Shown: positions 20,662-28,462 of the stretch, in pieces
How positions within the stretch are numbered: position 1 is the stretch's first letter
Layout: every line of letters starts with the position of its first letter
NCBI RefSeq assembly: GCF_016586165.1
Contig: NZ_BCPR01000013.1
Span: forward strand, 17,028 to 81,027
DNA: 64,000 nucleotides
Direction of reading: 5' to 3'
Origin: Dyella sp. EPa41
Lineage (GTDB): Bacteria; Pseudomonadota; Gammaproteobacteria; Xanthomonadales; Rhodanobacteraceae
Notes under the pieces: generated by a model
Databases searched by the model: none
Told to the model about the DNA's origin: nothing
Seen by the model: only the letters and a program-made list of their open reading frames with translations
Made by a program: the position numbers and the translations under genes

Positions 20662-20665
20662 CGCC

Positions 20666-21385
20666 ATGCGGAGTTGTACCTCAGTGACCGGTTGGACCAT
20701 TCTCTGCGACTTCGATGGCACCATTTCCGTCGAGGACGTGATCGACTCGCTGCTCGACCGTTTTGGCCGTCCGGGCTGGGAAACCCTCGAGCAGGATTGG
20801 CGCGCCGGCCGCATCGGTTCGCGCGAATGCATGACGGGCCAGGTCGGCCTCCTCGACATGAGCCCCGAGGAGCTGGACAAGCATCTTTCCTCGCTGTGGA
20901 TCGACCACGCCTTCCCGGCGTTCGTGAAGCAGGCGCATGGTTTCAACACGCCGATCCGCATTGTCAGCGACGGCCTGGACTATGCCATCAAGAAGATCCT
21001 CGCCCGCTATGGCCTGGATGACCTGCCGCTGGCCGCCAATCACCTGGCGCCGGCCACGCCTCCGCAGAAGTGGCAGCTGACGTCGCCGTTCCAGGCCGAC
21101 GGCTGCCGCAGCGGCACCTGCAAGTGCGCCGTGGCCGCGCAGGCGAGCCGCGGCGGTGCCAAGACCCTGCTCATCGGCGATGGCGCGTCCGACTTCTGTG
21201 CCGCCGATCGCGTCGATTTCGTGTTCGCCAAGCACCGCCTGATCGAACACTGCCGCGCCGCCGGCATCCCCTATGTGCCGATCACCGGCTTCGAAGACGC
21301 GCTTGAACTGCTGCCGCGCCTGCTCGATGGCAGCCTGCTGGCCGAGCACGAGACCGCCATCCCCGCGGATCGGGTCGTCGCCTGA
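20666..21385 (+). CDS. HAD-IB family phosphatase, MtnX-like
   Basis: A 239-residue HAD hydrolase. The nucleophile motif is ILCDFDGTIS (Asp15 and Asp17), motif II is in RIVSDG and motif IV is LLIGDGASDFCAA. A cysteine-containing SGTCKCAV insert is present. The closest family I recognise is MtnX/phosphoserine-phosphatase-like proteins. No other methionine-salvage gene is nearby, so a methylthiopentenyl-phosphate substrate is not supported by context. The start is the ATG at 20666; the frame is open upstream through the structured leader. It is followed at 36 bp by a class III aminotransferase, and the two probably act in one pathway. Confidence 0.75.
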   Translation: MRSCTSVTGWTILCDFDGTISVEDVIDSLLDRFGRPGWETLEQDWRAGRIGSRECMTGQVGLLDMSPEELDKHLSSLWIDHAFPAFVKQAHGFNTPIRIVSDGLDYAIKKILARYGLDDLPLAANHLAPATPPQKWQLTSPFQADGCRSGTCKCAVAAQASRGGAKTLLIGDGASDFCAADRVDFVFAKHRLIEHCRAAGIPYVPITGFEDALELLPRLLDGSLLAEHETAIPADRVVA

Positions 21386-21421
21386 TCGCTTTCCCCATCT
21401 GAACGTTTCCGGATTTTCCTG

Positions 21422-22831
21422 ATGAATGCTTACGACAAGAACGCCGCTGGCGTCGTGATTCCCGACGCGCAGCTGCTGGCTGACGAGGCCGAGTGGAGCT
21501 CGTTCGGCGACACCGTGCACTACGTCGATCCGCCGAAGATCTTCCGCCACGGCGAAGGCAGCTGGATGATCGACAGCGCGGGCACGCGCTTCCTCGACCT
21601 GCAGATGTGGTACTCGGCCGTGAACTTCGGTTACGGCAACAAGCGCCTCAACGACACGCTGAAGAACCAGATCGACGTGCTGCCGCAGGTCGCCAGCCAG
21701 TACCTGCACCAGACCCGCATCGAGCTGGCCAAGACCATCGCGGTCGACGCGCAGCAGAAGTTCGGCCTCAAGGGCCGCGTGCATTTCAACGTGGGCGGCG
21801 CGCAGGCGGTGGAAGACTCGCTGAAGCTCGTGCGCAACTACAAGAACGGCAAGAGCCTGATGTTCGCCTTCGAGGGCGGCTACCACGGTCGTACGCTGGG
21901 CGCCTCGTCGATCACTTCGAGCTATCGCTACCGTCGTCGCTTCGGCCACTTCGGCGAGCGCGCGATGTTCATCCCGTTCCCGTATCCGTTCCGGCGCCCG
22001 AAGGGCATGACGCCGGAAGAGTATTCCGATGCGTGCGTGCGCCAGTTCGCGCGCCTGTTCGAAACCGAATACAACGGCGTGTGGGATCCCAAGGTCAACC
22101 AGGCCGAATACGCCGCCTTCTACGTCGAGCCGATCCAGGGCACCGGTGGCTACGTCCTGCCGCCGATGAACTTCTTCAAGGATCTGAAGAAGGTGCTGGA
22201 CCAGTACGGCATCCTGATGGTCGTCGATGAAATCCAGATGGGTTTCTGGCGTACCGGCAAGCTGTGGTCGATCGAACACTTCGGCGTGACGCCGGACGTG
22301 ATCGTGTTCGGCAAGGCGCTGACCAACGGCCTGAACCCGCTGTCGGGCCTGTGGGCACGCGAAGAGATGATCAACCCGACCATCTTCCCGCCGGGCTCCA
22401 CGCACAGCACGTTCAACTCCAACCCGCTGGGCACGGCCCTCGGCCTGGAGGTGATCAAGATGGGCTACGAGCTGGATTACGAGACCAGCGTGCCGAAGAA
22501 GGGCGCGCACTTCCTCGAAGGCTTGCGCGACCTGCAGAAGCGCCACAAGGAAATCGGCGACGTCGACGGCCTCGGCCTCGCGATGCGCGCGGAAATCTGC
22601 ACTGACGACGGCTTCACCCCCAACAAGGCACTGTTGGACAAGATGGTGGACATCGGCCTGGCCGGCGATCTCGAGCACAACGGCAAGAAGATCGGTCTCG
22701 TGCTGGATGTGGGCGGTTGGTACAAGAACGTCATCACGTTCGCGCCTTCGCTGGACATCACCCACGAAGAAATCGACCTTGCCATCGCGCTGCTCGACCA
22801 GCTGCTGACCAAGGCGAAGAAGGCCATGTAA
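21422..22831 (+). CDS. Class III PLP-dependent aminotransferase
   Basis: A 469-residue fold-type I aminotransferase. The PLP lysine is Lys298 in VFGKALTNGLNPLSG, and the cofactor-binding Asp is Asp269 in LMVVDEIQMGFWRTGK. The phosphate-binding region is FNVGGAQAVEDSLKLVRN, and GGYHGRTLGASSITSSYRYR is the typical class III block. The family includes 4-aminobutyrate, ornithine and diamine transaminases. The sequence does not tell me the substrate. It is co-transcribed with the preceding HAD phosphatase and followed by two hairpins, the second an excellent terminator. Confidence 0.85.
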   Translation: MNAYDKNAAGVVIPDAQLLADEAEWSSFGDTVHYVDPPKIFRHGEGSWMIDSAGTRFLDLQMWYSAVNFGYGNKRLNDTLKNQIDVLPQVASQYLHQTRIELAKTIAVDAQQKFGLKGRVHFNVGGAQAVEDSLKLVRNYKNGKSLMFAFEGGYHGRTLGASSITSSYRYRRRFGHFGERAMFIPFPYPFRRPKGMTPEEYSDACVRQFARLFETEYNGVWDPKVNQAEYAAFYVEPIQGTGGYVLPPMNFFKDLKKVLDQYGILMVVDEIQMGFWRTGKLWSIEHFGVTPDVIVFGKALTNGLNPLSGLWAREEMINPTIFPPGSTHSTFNSNPLGTALGLEVIKMGYELDYETSVPKKGAHFLEGLRDLQKRHKEIGDVDGLGLAMRAEICTDDGFTPNKALLDKMVDIGLAGDLEHNGKKIGLVLDVGGWYKNVITFAPSLDITHEEIDLAIALLDQLLTKAKKAM

Positions 22832-22837
22832 TGCGAT

Positions 22838-22860
22838 GCCGCGGGAGAGCCTCCCGCGGC
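22838..22860 (+). terminator. GC-rich hairpin just after the aminotransferase
   Basis: GCCGCGGGAG and CTCCCGCGGC form a 10-bp stem with an AGC loop, 7 bp past the stop codon. No T-run follows, so it may protect the 3' end or pause RNA polymerase ahead of the stronger terminator at 22913-22942. Confidence 0.45.
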
Positions 22861-22912
22861 GTTCTCGCAAAGGTTTGTCTCAAGCAGTTCCCATGCAGGG
22901 GATGTGTGACAG

Positions 22913-22942
22913 CGGCGACACTCGTGTGTCGCCGTTTTTTTT
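22913..22942 (+). terminator. Rho-independent terminator of the phosphatase-aminotransferase operon
   Basis: CGGCGACAC-TCGT-GTGTCGCCG gives a 9-bp perfect stem with a stable loop, followed directly by eight T residues. This is the clearest intrinsic terminator in the window. Confidence 0.93.
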
Positions 22943-22962
22943 GGGGCGTACGCATGGCGCTC

Positions 22963-23073
22963 TTGCGGGAGCGCGACCGCGGCGCCAGGGCCTGCCCGAT
23001 CGTCCCTGGCCGATGGGGGATGCCGCCCGTGTTTCACCTTGCAGGTTCATCGCGCGCCGGGCGCGCTCCTACA
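22963..23073. repeat. Degenerate copy of the REP-like palindrome
   Basis: GCGGGAGCGCGACCGCGGCG near 22974 and TTCATCGCGCGCCGGGCGCG with CTCCTACA to 23073 resemble the two halves of the repeat found at 51747-51973. They are separated and diverged. The element sits between the terminator at 22942 and the 3' end of the histidine kinase gene. No gene is seen here. Confidence 0.5.
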
Positions 23074-24529
23074 TGCGGGAAGGTGTTGCCTTCGAGGTGC
23101 GTGCGGGCGGAAACACGATCTCCACGCGCAGGCCGCCATGGCTGCCGTTGAGATAACGCACCAGCGCGCGATGGCGCTCGGCGATGCGTTGCACGATCGC
23201 AAGGCCCAGGCCGGTGCCTTCCTCGGCTACGCCCGGTACGCGGAAAAAGCGCTCGCCGAGTCGCTCCAGGAAGGCGGGCGGGACGCCAGGTCCGTTGTCT
23301 TCCACGCTCAGGCAGGCGCCGTTGGACAGCGCCGATACGCCCACCGTGAGGATGCTGTGGCGTCCTGCGTAACGCAGGCTGTTGTCGATGAGGTTGTCGA
23401 GCATCTCCTGCAGCGAGATGCGGTCGCCATCGATCCAGATCGGGCCGGATGGGCCTTCGTAGCCCAGGTCGACGCCGGCGGCGATGGCGTCGTGCACGCG
23501 CACGCTCAACATCTCGGGCACGAGCTGGGCCAGGTCGAGCAGGCACGGCGGGGCCGCGTCGGCCGATTCGGTCGATTGCACGCGCGTGAGCGCGAGCAGC
23601 TGGCTGGAAGCGCGGCTGGCGCGCTGGGTGAGGCGCAGGATGTGTTGCAGGGCGTCGTGGACGGTTTCCTTGCTCGGGTCGGCCTGGGCGCGCTCCACAT
23701 GTACGCGCAGCCCCGCCAACGGTGTCTTCAGCTGATGCGCGGCGTCGGCGATGAAGCGTTCCTGTAGCGCAAGCATGCCGCGCTGCCGGGCGAACAACCC
23801 GTCGATCGTGCGCGTCAGCGGCAGGATCTCCACCGGCACGTCCGCGTCGCCGATGGGCGCGAGGTCGTGCTCGCGCGAAGCGAGCCGCGCGGTGAGCGGA
23901 TCGAGCTGGCGCAGTCCCACGCGCACGCCATACAGCACGAGGATGAAGACGCTGGCGATCAGGATCGCCTGCGCGGGAATGCTCAACAGCAGGATTTCCC
24001 GCGCGCGCTGGTGGCGGTCGCGGAACGTCTCGGCCATGGTCACGGTGAGCTGGTCGCTCGGGTCGTGCAGGTTGGGAATGCGCACGGTTGCCGCGCGCAC
24101 CTGGCGACGCCCCAGCATGGTGGTGTACAGCGCGGGCTCGCCGTCCTGCGTGGCGCCCTTCAACGGTGCCGGTCGAAGCTCCGGCGCTCCTGCCAGCAGC
24201 CCGTGGTTGAGGCTGCTGACGTTGAAGTAGTTGTGTCCTTCCGGGGCGTATTCGAGCAGGAAGCGCGCCTGCGGCGAAACCTTTCCGCCCAGGTCTTCCT
24301 GGCTCAGCATCTGGGCGAGCGTCATCGCGTCGTCGGCGAGGTCGCGGTCGTGCACATGATTGGAGTAGATCAACGCGCCGCCGTAGGTGACCAGGCTTTC
24401 CACCACCAATAGCATCATCAGCGGCACGAGCAGCGAGGAGAGCAGGTGGCGCTGCAGGCTGGCACGGCCCGCCGGCTCGATGAGGCCATGCAGCCACGAA
24501 CGTCCCGGCTTGGCCGCTACTTCGATCAT
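23069..24529 (-). CDS. Sensor histidine kinase, TctE-like
   Basis: A 486-residue membrane kinase. It has transmembrane helices near residues 28-52 and 181-204 around a periplasmic TctE-type sensor domain, then a HAMP-like linker. The HisKA phospho-accepting histidine is His265 in DAAHQLKTPLAGL. The ATPase N-box is LDNLIDNSLRYAG, G1 is SVEDNGPGVPP and G2 is EGTGLGLAIVQRI. It overlaps the response regulator stop in ATGA. The stimulus is not evident; the pair is divergent from a Fur-box-led iron operon, so an iron or carboxylate signal is possible. Confidence 0.92.
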   Translation of the reverse strand: MIEVAAKPGRSWLHGLIEPAGRASLQRHLLSSLLVPLMMLLVVESLVTYGGALIYSNHVHDRDLADDAMTLAQMLSQEDLGGKVSPQARFLLEYAPEGHNYFNVSSLNHGLLAGAPELRPAPLKGATQDGEPALYTTMLGRRQVRAATVRIPNLHDPSDQLTVTMAETFRDRHQRAREILLLSIPAQAILIASVFILVLYGVRVGLRQLDPLTARLASREHDLAPIGDADVPVEILPLTRTIDGLFARQRGMLALQERFIADAAHQLKTPLAGLRVHVERAQADPSKETVHDALQHILRLTQRASRASSQLLALTRVQSTESADAAPPCLLDLAQLVPEMLSVRVHDAIAAGVDLGYEGPSGPIWIDGDRISLQEMLDNLIDNSLRYAGRHSILTVGVSALSNGACLSVEDNGPGVPPAFLERLGERFFRVPGVAEEGTGLGLAIVQRIAERHRALVRYLNGSHGGLRVEIVFPPARTSKATPSRM

Positions 24530-25215
24530 GCCTTGCTTTCCTTGTCTTCCTTCACTTCCTCGAGCAGATAACCCAGCCCGCGGATGGTGCGCACCTGCGT
24601 GCCCGAGTCGGCAAGCTTGCGGCGCAGGCGGTAGATGGCGATGTCCAGGCCGTTGTCGGTGAGCTCCTCGTCCCAGCTGCAGAGCGCCTCGACCAGTTGC
24701 GCACGACTGGTCACGCGATCGGGGCGCGCGGCCAATGCCTCCAGCAGGCCGAACTCGCGTGCGGTGAGCTCCAGTGGCGAGTCGCCGATCCAGGCGCGAT
24801 GGCCGGGCAGGTCCAGGCGCAGCTTGCCCAGGCTCATCTCCGGCGCGCCCTGCGAGGTGTAGCGCCGCAGCAGCGCGCGCACGCGCGCTTCGAACTCGGC
24901 CAGCGCGAACGGCTTTACCAGATAGTCGTCGGCGCCCAGATCGAGCACGCGCACACGCTCGCGCAGGCCCTCGCGCGCCGTGATCACCAGCACCGGCAGG
25001 CCCGTGCCGCGCTTGCGCAGGCGTTGCAGCACGTCGGCGCCGTCGAGGTTGGGCAGGCCCAGATCGAGGATGAGCAGGTCGTAGGGCGTGTCGCGCAATG
25101 CCGCATCGGCCTTGGAGCCGTCGGAGACGCAGTCGACCGCGTGGCCGCCTTGTCGCAGCGACGCGCTGACGCCCGCGGCAATGGAAGGATCATCCTCGGC
25201 GATCAAAATACGCAT
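24526..25215 (-). CDS. OmpR/PhoB-family response regulator, TctD/QseB-like
   Basis: A 229-residue response regulator. The acidic pocket is EDD (7-9), the phospho-acceptor is Asp51 in LILDLGLPNLDG, and the switch residues are in VITARE and LVKPF. The C-terminal winged helix shows LTAREFGLLEALAARPDRVTSRAQL and IYRLRRKLADSG. The start is the ATG at 25215; the longer frame crosses the Fur-box region. It is the first gene of the regulator-kinase operon and starts 63 bp from a Fur-box-like site shared with the divergent PepSY operon. Confidence 0.93.
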   Translation of the reverse strand: MRILIAEDDPSIAAGVSASLRQGGHAVDCVSDGSKADAALRDTPYDLLILDLGLPNLDGADVLQRLRKRGTGLPVLVITAREGLRERVRVLDLGADDYLVKPFALAEFEARVRALLRRYTSQGAPEMSLGKLRLDLPGHRAWIGDSPLELTAREFGLLEALAARPDRVTSRAQLVEALCSWDEELTDNGLDIAIYRLRRKLADSGTQVRTIRGLGYLLEEVKEDKESKA

Positions 25216-25277
25216 GGCAGCTTCCAGATAGGGTCGGCGACCGGACGGCGCGATGGGGTGATGCGCACCTCGGCTGA

Positions 25278-25296
25278 ATTGCGATTGATTCTCATT
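25278..25296. promoter_or_regulatory. Fur box between the two-component operon and the ferric-reductase operon
   Basis: ATTGCGATTGATTCTCATT matches the Fur operator pattern, especially the TGATTCTCATT half. It is identical at 16 of 19 positions to the reverse complement of the site at 50117-50135 upstream of the TonB receptor. Being in a divergent intergenic region, it could repress one or both operons when iron is sufficient. Confidence 0.72.
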
Positions 25297-25441
25297 TATG
25301 GCAAGATCCCGGCTCGTTGTCAGGGAAGGGCTGCCCGATGAAAGGAGCTTAGCGCCCTGGCGCCGCAATGAGACAGCTGGCGCGCGACTCGGTTGCATGG
25401 CCCGTCATGCACCGGCGCGAATGACAGGCAAGCGGGCGGGC

Positions 25442-26083
25442 ATGGAACCAGTGGCACGGTCACACAACAAGGTCGGTTCGAGCCGGGCGTTCTGGCTCAA
25501 GCAATTGCACCAGTGGCACTGGATCAGCGCGGCGTTGTGCCTGGTCGGCATGCTGCTTTTCGCGGTCACGGGCTTCACGCTCAACCACGCCGGACAGATC
25601 GAGGCGAAGGCACAGACCGTGCACCGCAACGTTCAACTGCCCGCGTCGCTACTCAAGGCCGTTGCCGGAGAAGACGAGCGCAAGGGCATTGCCGTGCCGG
25701 ACGTGGTGGCCGACTGGATCGGCGCCCACCTCGACATCGACGTGGCTGGCCGCGCGGCCGATTGGTCGTCGGATGAAATCTATGTCTCGATGCCGCGTCC
25801 CGGTGGCGACGCCTGGCTAAGCATCGATCGCGAAAGCGGCAAGGTGGAAGCCGAGCGGAGCACCCGCGGCGTCATCGCCTACCTCAACGATCTGCACAAG
25901 GGACGCCACGCGGGCCCTGCGTGGGGCTGGTTCATCGACGTGTTCGCGTTCGCCTGCGTGATCTTTTCGGCGACCGGCCTGCTGCTTCTGAAAATGCACG
26001 CCGCACGACGTGGCGCGACCTGGCCGCTGGTGGCCTTCGGTCTGCTGCTGCCGTTGGTGCTGGCATTGATCTTCATTCATTGA
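25442..26083 (+). CDS. PepSY-associated inner-membrane protein
   Basis: About 213 residues with the chosen start. The opening FWLKQLHQWHWISAALCLVG leads into a first helix ending FAVTGFTLNHAG. A periplasmic PepSY domain (DEIYVSMPRPGGDAWLSID) follows. Then come two helices (WGWFIDVFAFACVIFSATGL and WPLVAFGLLLPLVLALIFIH). This is the small PepSY-TM type associated with ferric-siderophore reduction; histidines in HQWHW and NDLHKGRH could bind haem or metal. Upstream in-frame ATGs at 25397 and 25421 are possible starts. It is first in a five-gene operon with DUF2271, DUF4198, ApbE and a flavodoxin reductase. Confidence 0.8.
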   Translation: MEPVARSHNKVGSSRAFWLKQLHQWHWISAALCLVGMLLFAVTGFTLNHAGQIEAKAQTVHRNVQLPASLLKAVAGEDERKGIAVPDVVADWIGAHLDIDVAGRAADWSSDEIYVSMPRPGGDAWLSIDRESGKVEAERSTRGVIAYLNDLHKGRHAGPAWGWFIDVFAFACVIFSATGLLLLKMHAARRGATWPLVAFGLLLPLVLALIFIH

Positions 26084-26095
26084 CGGGACCTGCCC

Positions 26096-26611
26096 ATGCG
26101 TCGACTGATGTTTTCCGTGCCCGCCCTGCTGCTGACCGCGCCCGTGATGGCGGCCGACCTCAATGTCACCGTGCAGATCCCCCGGCTGGATGTGGCCGAG
26201 TACCACCGCCCGTACACGGCGGTGTGGATCGAGCGCGAGGACCACACCGTGGCGGCGCAGCTGGCCGTCTGGTACGCGCAGAAGGAATCTAAGGAAGGTG
26301 CCGGCACCAAGTGGTTGCCCGAGTTGCGCCAGTGGTGGCGTCGCGGTGGCCGCGACCTGCCGATGCCGGTGGATGGCGTCTCCGGCGCCACGCGTCCTGC
26401 CGGCGACCAGACGTTGAGCTTCCACGAGGGCAAGGCGCCGCTGGGCGCGTTGCCGGCGGGCAACTACGCACTGGTCGTGGAGGCTGCGCGCGAAGTGGGC
26501 GGGCGCGAAGTCGTGCGCGTGCCTTTCACCTGGCCGGCCGCCGCGCCACAACAGCTGGATGCCAAGGGCAGCAGTGAACTCGGCGCGGTCAAGCTCGACC
26601 TCGCCCCATGA
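26096..26611 (+). CDS. DUF2271 periplasmic protein
   Basis: A 171-residue exported protein with a signal peptide ending PVMAA. The body has the DUF2271 pattern: YHRPYTAVWIEREDHTVAAQ, LAVWYAQKESKEGAGTKWLP and DGVSGATRPAG. Biochemical function is unknown. Members regularly accompany PepSY-TM, DUF4198 and ApbE genes in iron-regulated clusters, which is the case here. It lies 12 bp after the PepSY gene. ApbE substrates often carry an FMN-modified Ser/Thr, and the DGVSGATRP segment, reminiscent of the D-G-x-[ST]-G-A-T flavinylation motif, is worth noting. Confidence 0.82.
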   Translation: MRRLMFSVPALLLTAPVMAADLNVTVQIPRLDVAEYHRPYTAVWIEREDHTVAAQLAVWYAQKESKEGAGTKWLPELRQWWRRGGRDLPMPVDGVSGATRPAGDQTLSFHEGKAPLGALPAGNYALVVEAAREVGGREVVRVPFTWPAAAPQQLDAKGSSELGAVKLDLAP

Positions 26612-26628
26612 TCGGAACGGAGACACTC

Positions 26629-27447
26629 ATGATGAAGCGATCGTTGAAGTGGAGCGCGCTGGCGCTGGCGCTGGCGATGACCCTGCCGTTGGCCGCGCAG
26701 GCGCACAAGATGTGGATGGTGCCGTCGGCCACCAATGTCTCCGGTGCCGATCCGTGGGTGACCGTGGATGCCGCTGTCTCCAATGACCTGTTCTACGCCG
26801 ACCACATGCCCGTGCCGACCGATCGCGTGGTCGTCACCGCGCCGGACGGCCAGGCGGTCAAGGTGGAAAACGCATTCACCGGGCAGTATCGCAGCGTGTT
26901 CGATGTGCATCTGACGCAGCCGGGCACGTACAAGATCGCCGCCGTGAACGGCGGCCTGTTCGCCAGCTATGAAGTGGATGGACAGAAGCGCCGCTGGCGC
27001 GGCGAGCCGGCGAATTTCGCCAAGGAGATTCCGGCCGGCGCGAAGAACGTGGACGTCTCCGAATCGATCGGCCGCGTGGAGACCTTCGTCACCCATGGCA
27101 AGCCCAGCGATGCGGCGCTCAAGCCCACCGGCAAGGGACTGGAGCTGGTGCCCGTCACCGCGTTCACCGATCTCGTTGCGGGCGAACCGGCCACGTTCCA
27201 GTTGCTGCTCGACGGCAAGCCCGCCGCCGACCTGAAGGTGTCCGCGATCGCGGGTGAAACGCGCTACCGCAACGCCCAGGAAGCGATCGACGTCACCACC
27301 GGCAAGGACGGCAGGTTCAGCCTGAACTGGCCGCATGCGGGCATGTATTGGGTCAATGCGAGCACGCAGGACGACAAGACCAGCCTCAAGCAGGCCAGGC
27401 AGCGCCGGCTGTCGTACTCCGCCACGCTGGAAGTGCTGCCGCAGTGA
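26629..27447 (+). CDS. DUF4198 (NikM/CbtJ-like) periplasmic protein
   Basis: A 272-residue exported protein. The signal peptide is followed by a mature N-terminus HKMWMVPSATNVSGADPWVT, with the His-Lys-Met-Trp start typical of DUF4198. It then has beta-sandwich repeats and a C-terminal TGKDGRFSLNWPHAGMYWVN block. DUF4198 proteins are linked to transition-metal handling. The start at 26629 has GGAG 6 bp upstream; an ATG at 26608 overlapping the previous stop lacks one. It belongs to the Fur-controlled operon and may bind or present metal near the reductase. Confidence 0.8.
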   Translation: MMKRSLKWSALALALAMTLPLAAQAHKMWMVPSATNVSGADPWVTVDAAVSNDLFYADHMPVPTDRVVVTAPDGQAVKVENAFTGQYRSVFDVHLTQPGTYKIAAVNGGLFASYEVDGQKRRWRGEPANFAKEIPAGAKNVDVSESIGRVETFVTHGKPSDAALKPTGKGLELVPVTAFTDLVAGEPATFQLLLDGKPAADLKVSAIAGETRYRNAQEAIDVTTGKDGRFSLNWPHAGMYWVNASTQDDKTSLKQARQRRLSYSATLEVLPQ

Positions 27448-27493
27448 TGCAGGGTCAAGCGCGCGATGGCCGGTGCGGAGCATCACGCCGTTG

Positions 27494-28462
27494 ATGGATC
27501 TCGTCGTGCAATCCACGCAGGGCGAGACCATGGGCACGACGTGGTCCGTGCGCGCCGTGCTGCCCAGGGAGCTGTCGCTGGCGACGTGGCATGACGGCAT
27601 CCAGGCCGCGCTCGATCGGGTCGACGGCCAGATGAGCACTTACAGGCCGCAGTCGGACCTGTCGCGCTTCAACAGCGCGCCCGCCGGAACCTGGCATGTG
27701 CTGCCCGCCGAATGCTTCGACGTGGTGGAGCATGCGCTGTCGGTGGCGCGCGACAGTGGCGGGGCGTATGACCCGACGGTCGGCCCGTTGGTGAACCTCT
27801 GGGGTTTCGGTCCCGAAACACCGCGCTGCGGGCCGCCCTCGATCGAGGCGATGAACCTGGCCAGCGAGCGTGTCGGGTGGTGGAAACTGCGGCTCGATGA
27901 AGCCACGCGCAGCCTCTATCAACCTGGCGGCATCTATCTCGACCTGTCTTCGGTGGCCAAGGGTTACAGCGTCGACCTGGTAGGCCACTGCCTGGACCGT
28001 CTCGGCATCGATGCCTGGCTGGTGGAAGTGGGCGGCGAGCTCAAGGGCAAGGGCGTCAAGCCGGACCGATCACCGTGGCGCATCGGCATCGAACGCCCGG
28101 GTGCTGCCAGCGGTGCTGTCGAACATGCCGGTCAGCTCAGCCAGGTGCTTACGCTGAGCGGTCGCGCCATCGCCACGTCGGGCGACTATCGTCGCCACTT
28201 CACGGCAGGCGACGTGCACTACTCGCATCACATCGATCCGCGCACGGGCCGGCCGGTGGCGCACGGCGTCGCGTCGGTCAGCGTGCTTGCACGCGACGCC
28301 ATGCACGCAGATCCGATCGGCACGCTGATGACCGTGCTGGGGCCGGAGCAGGGCCTGTCGTGGGCGAGCGAGCGCGGGCTCGCGGTGATGTTCATCCTGC
28401 ACGGTGCGGGCGGCCTGGAAGAGCGCCTCTCGCCTGCGTTTGCCGCGGCGTTGGCGTCATGA
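27494..28462 (+). CDS. apbE: FAD:protein FMN transferase ApbE
   Basis: A 322-residue flavin transferase that covalently attaches FMN from FAD to Ser/Thr of target proteins. Family motifs are GETMGTTWSV near the N-terminus, YDPTVGPLVNLWGFGP, YLDLSSVAKGYSVD (FAD binding), VEVGGELKGKG and YSHHIDPRTGRPV. There is no evident signal peptide with the chosen start; a GTG at 27473 is an alternative. Here it probably flavinylates a member of the same operon, with the DGVSGAT segment of the DUF2271 protein a candidate site. Its stop overlaps the reductase start in ATGA. Confidence 0.92.
   Translation: MDLVVQSTQGETMGTTWSVRAVLPRELSLATWHDGIQAALDRVDGQMSTYRPQSDLSRFNSAPAGTWHVLPAECFDVVEHALSVARDSGGAYDPTVGPLVNLWGFGPETPRCGPPSIEAMNLASERVGWWKLRLDEATRSLYQPGGIYLDLSSVAKGYSVDLVGHCLDRLGIDAWLVEVGGELKGKGVKPDRSPWRIGIERPGAASGAVEHAGQLSQVLTLSGRAIATSGDYRRHFTAGDVHYSHHIDPRTGRPVAHGVASVSVLARDAMHADPIGTLMTVLGPEQGLSWASERGLAVMFILHGAGGLEERLSPAFAAALAS

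Noticed and set aside
20666..21385. Naming the HAD phosphatase as MtnX of methionine salvage
   Set aside because: No mtnA, mtnB, mtnC, mtnD or mtnK gene is nearby, and the partner is a class III aminotransferase; only the fold family is supported.
20681..22870. 729-codon minus-strand open frame
   Set aside because: Antisense to the HAD phosphatase and aminotransferase genes, both of which have clear catalytic motifs; the translation has none.
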